NCBI GenBank assembly: GCA_903944165.1
Contig: CAJAQT010000190.1
Coordinates: forward strand, 1 to 40,053
Reading direction: 5' to 3'
Source of the DNA: an uncultured Methylococcaceae bacterium
GTDB taxonomy: Bacteria; Pseudomonadota; Gammaproteobacteria; Methylococcales; Methylomonadaceae
DNA: 40,053 nucleotides
Positions 36,508 through 40,053 of this stretch are shown here, one piece after another; position 1 is the stretch's first letter; the number at the start of each line of letters is the position of its first letter. The notes under the pieces were generated by a model, which worked only from the letters and a program-made list of their open reading frames with translations, ran no database searches and was not told where the DNA came from. The position numbers and the translations under genes are program-made.

Positions 36508-37710
36508 ATGCAACACCTTGTCTCAGCAAAAAAATCATGGCTTTTACCCGAAGGTATTGAAGAAGTATTACCTGCGGATGCCAAACATTTAGAACATTTG
36601 CGTCAAACATTATTAGCAGTGTTTGACTGCTGGGGGTATGACTTAGTCATTCCTCCGTTTATAGATTATGTTCATTCATTATTGATTGGTGCTGGGCATG
36701 ATCTGGATTTGCAAACCTTTAAATTAACCGATCAAATCAGCGGTGAATTACTGGGTATACGTGCAGATATGACTCCTCAAGTGGCAAGAATTGATGCGCA
36801 TAATCTTAAATATGATTGGCCTACGCGCTTATGTTACGTTGGCACAGTGCTGCATACCCGAGGTAATCCCTTAGAAAAAAATCGTAGCCCCATGCAAATT
36901 GGTGCAGAATTATACGGTCATCATGGGCTGGCCAGTGATCTTGAAATCATCAGTTTAATGTTAGAAATGTTAGCAATCAGCGGTGTACAAAATGTCCATC
37001 TTGATTTAGGTCATGTTGGCATTTATCGGGCATTGACTCAGCAAATCAGCTTAACGTGTAACCAAGAAGCAGAATTATTTGAAATATTGCAGCGTAAAGC
37101 CAGCCCCGAATTAACTGCCTTTGTTGAGCAATTACCCATTAATGTAGCGGAAAAAACTTTATTATTAGCGTTGCCAGAGTTAAATGGAAGTGACGATGTC
37201 CTTGCAACAGCAGCACATATTTTTAGTGACAGTCTGCCAGCAGTAAAGCAAGCACTTGCAGATTTACAGGTGTTAACTAAGCAATTAACTGCACGTTTTC
37301 CTAATTTAATAATTAGCTTCGATTTGGCTGAATTGCGTGGCTATCATTATCATACGGGTATTATTTTCGCCGCGTTTATACCATCCATGGGGCGTGAAAT
37401 AGCACGAGGTGGTCGATATGATAATATAGGCGCGGTGTTTGGACGAGAACGACCTGCAACAGGTTTTAGTGCTGATTTAAAACAATTATCGGTGTTAAGT
37501 AAGCAAACTGTTCAGACTGAGACTAGCGAAGCTATTTTTGCGCCATGGCTTGATGAGCAAAGTTTGCACGAATATATTAGAGATTTGCGCGCGCAAGGTC
37601 GCCGTGTTGTTCAGCAATTGCCTGAGCAAATAGGGGGAGCAAAAGAATTAGCGTGCACAGCAACGCTGGAAAAAGAAAACCAAAATTGGGTTATTAAACC
37701 TTTAATGTAG
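36508..37710 (+). CDS. hisZ: ATP phosphoribosyltransferase regulatory subunit
   Basis: A HisRS-like protein of 400 residues that activates short-form HisG in histidine synthesis. It has the class II synthetase core (LLPEGIEEVLPADA, RADMTPQVARI, GAELYGHHG and LRGYHYHTG) but ends without a tRNA anticodon-binding domain and is shorter than HisS, which separates it from a true synthetase. ATG 36508 is chosen over an in-frame TTG at 36487 that lies in the terminator tail. A hisZ-purA pair is frequent in beta- and some gammaproteobacteria. hisG is not in the window. Confidence 0.93.
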   Translation: MQHLVSAKKSWLLPEGIEEVLPADAKHLEHLRQTLLAVFDCWGYDLVIPPFIDYVHSLLIGAGHDLDLQTFKLTDQISGELLGIRADMTPQVARIDAHNLKYDWPTRLCYVGTVLHTRGNPLEKNRSPMQIGAELYGHHGLASDLEIISLMLEMLAISGVQNVHLDLGHVGIYRALTQQISLTCNQEAELFEILQRKASPELTAFVEQLPINVAEKTLLLALPELNGSDDVLATAAHIFSDSLPAVKQALADLQVLTKQLTARFPNLIISFDLAELRGYHYHTGIIFAAFIPSMGREIARGGRYDNIGAVFGRERPATGFSADLKQLSVLSKQTVQTETSEAIFAPWLDEQSLHEYIRDLRAQGRRVVQQLPEQIGGAKELACTATLEKENQNWVIKPLM

Positions 37711-39030
<1,320 letters not shown>

Positions 39031-39048
39031 TGGGTGATAATCTGGGGG

Positions 39049-39069
39049 GCAGCGGCGTAAAGTCGCTGC
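39049..39069. terminator. Hairpin after purA
   Basis: GCAGCG (39049-39054) pairs with CGCTGC (39064-39069) around a nine-base loop, 19 bases after the purA stop and in the gap before the convergent gene. There is no T run on either side, so confidence is limited. Confidence 0.45.
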
Positions 39070-39102
39070 TCACGCTGAGGTCAGGTGACTGTTTAAATAA
39101 AG

Positions 39103-39555
39103 TTAGCTGCGTTTATTTAAGAATAAATCCAGCACTTCTTTGGTTCTGACATTGTTCTTACGCATTCTAGCAATCAAGCTCATGTACATTTCACGTAAGA
39201 TAAAATAACCCCGATCAGGAAACTTTTCCATAAAATTAAGCATCGCTGTCCCGTCCACTTTAGCGATTTCACATTGTGTGCAAGCAATGACTTCCGCGCT
39301 GCGTGGTTCGCCATCAAACATAGATAATTCACCAAAAAAATCATTTTTTACCAAGCGTGCCAAGTTATGTAATAAACGTCCTTGTTCATCATTAATAAGC
39401 AGGCTGACTTGCACTACGCCATTTAAAATAAAGAAAACATCTTGAGTCTCTTCCTTTTCTTCAAGAATCACATCAGTGGCTTGATATTGAATAATTTTAA
39501 AGGGCACATTGTCTATAAAATCAGGATCGAGAAGTAATTCTGTTAAGTTGATCAT
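39103..39555 (-). CDS. Cyclic nucleotide-binding domain protein
   Basis: A 150-residue single CNB domain. The phosphate-binding cassette reads FGELSMFDGEPRSAEVIA (about 74-91), keeping the Gly-Glu and Arg that contact cAMP or cGMP. The N-terminal beta barrel contains VFFILNGVVQVSLL. There is no DNA-binding helix-turn-helix after the C-helix, so it is not a CRP-type regulator. It may be a stand-alone sensor or a partner subunit. Not in an operon; convergent with purA. Confidence 0.82.
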   Translation of the reverse strand: MINLTELLLDPDFIDNVPFKIIQYQATDVILEEKEETQDVFFILNGVVQVSLLINDEQGRLLHNLARLVKNDFFGELSMFDGEPRSAEVIACTQCEIAKVDGTAMLNFMEKFPDRGYFILREMYMSLIARMRKNNVRTKEVLDLFLNKRS

Positions 39556-39806
39556 GGGTGATTTTTTACCTTAGGAGCTTGCGTTAATTTATATTTATTG
39601 CTTAGAAAAAAATGAGTTTTAAGCGATTATAGTGGCATTTACTGGGTGTTGTTTTGGGCTGATCTGGTTTGGTGATTAATATACCTAAATTTCAGTCTGG
39701 GTGCATCGTATATAAATAATCAACGAGTCATTAAGGGTTTGGCGAAAAAGCATCCAGCCCCTACGACATAGCTAACTTAGATTTCACTTAGTGATTAACC
39801 CTTATT

Positions 39807-39923
39807 ATGAATAGTACAACTACACGCCAGAGTACCTTAGGTGAGAATGGTTTGTGTTATGTTCCCTTTATCGTTGCCATGTTTGTTATGGGTACGCTTG
39901 ATAAATTAACTTGTCCGTCATGA
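39807..39923 (+). CDS. Possible 38-residue membrane peptide
   Basis: A small frame with a hydrophobic stretch (YVPFIVAMFVMGTL) between polar ends. Its TGA overlaps the ATG of the glutaredoxin-like gene as ATGA, a common coupling arrangement. No strong ribosome binding site precedes it and I know no family, so it may be chance. Confidence 0.3.
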   Translation: MNSTTTRQSTLGENGLCYVPFIVAMFVMGTLDKLTCPS

Positions 39924-40053
39924 AAACCCCTTTTATTGTATTCAGCACCGCAGCTTGCCATCTTTGCGAACAGGCTCATGAGATAATAGAGTTGGTCTGC
40001 GCGGTAGACAAGTGCGTGGTTTTTACTACTATTGATATAGCAGAACACGAACA
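39920..40053 (+). CDS. Glutaredoxin-like protein (DUF836 type), 5' part
   Basis: The first 44 codons of a gene cut by the right edge. The start MKTPFIVFSTAACHLCEQAH has the thioredoxin-fold CxxC redox motif (CHLC), and an Asp-containing second strand (FTTIDIAEH) follows after a helix, as in the small glutaredoxin-like DUF836 family. The gene may be coupled to the small frame upstream. The rest is outside the window, so length and C-terminal features cannot be checked. Confidence 0.75.
   Translation, partial: MKTPFIVFSTAACHLCEQAHEIIELVCAVDKCVVFTTIDIAEHE

Noticed and set aside
36508-37710. Histidyl-tRNA synthetase
   Set aside because: The protein lacks the C-terminal anticodon-binding domain, and the placement beside purA fits hisZ.

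Overview
The window is a chromosomal stretch from a gammaproteobacterium with moderate to low GC. The evidence is gene content: hfq-hflX-hflK-hflC-hisZ-purA, gshB-tonB-yqgE-yqgF-pyrR-pyrB-pyrC', an E. coli-type SpeD, EpmB, GcvR and YgfX-like proteins. From memory of gene orders, an aquatic lineage such as the Methylococcales or Thiotrichales fits best, but nothing in the sequence settles the genus. Almost everything is housekeeping. No CRISPR array, rRNA, intact insertion sequence or prophage was seen.

Layout. 1-750: non-coding edge with a small palindromic repeat, then tRNA-Leu(UAA) with its own -10 box and terminator. 750-7900: mostly minus-strand metabolic genes (coaX, birA, cysC, a DHH phosphoesterase; then gcvR-bcp-phoH), with an AI-2E-type permease facing them. 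8070-16090: an unknown single-pass membrane protein, then a compact minus-strand run: two-TM proline-rich protein, membrane-anchored methyltransferase, epmB, cvfB-like S1 protein, zinc alcohol dehydrogenase and a dynamin-like GTPase, preceded by a rhodanese. 16090-18070: the least ordinary part. It holds a GC-rich secreted lectin-like gene whose ribosome binding site lies in an inverted repeat, a MITE-like palindromic element related to the one at the left edge, and a gene remnant. 18070-24380 (minus): purB, a CBS-GGDEF-EAL protein, a chemoreceptor with repeated HAMP-type modules, rpmG and rpmB. 24490-30110 (plus): the gshB-to-pyrC' operon. 30170-31370 (minus): osmC-like and speD. 31650-39030 (plus): rubredoxin, a YgfX-like protein, hfq, hflX, hflKC, hisZ, purA. 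39100-end: a cyclic-nucleotide-binding-domain protein and the start of a glutaredoxin-like gene.

How the genes work together. PyrR, PyrB and the non-catalytic PyrC' form a Pseudomonas-like aspartate transcarbamoylase module. HflK and HflC form the membrane complex that controls FtsH, next to Hfq and HflX. HisZ implies a short-form HisG elsewhere. EpmB implies beta-lysylated EF-P, although efp is not here. The GGDEF-EAL protein and the chemoreceptor lie side by side and may both serve motility or surface behaviour.

I did not find a convincing undescribed multi-gene system. The best leads are the FAM173-like membrane methyltransferase beside epmB, the solitary dynamin-like GTPase, the lectin-like gene with a structured leader, and the two-copy palindromic repeat family.
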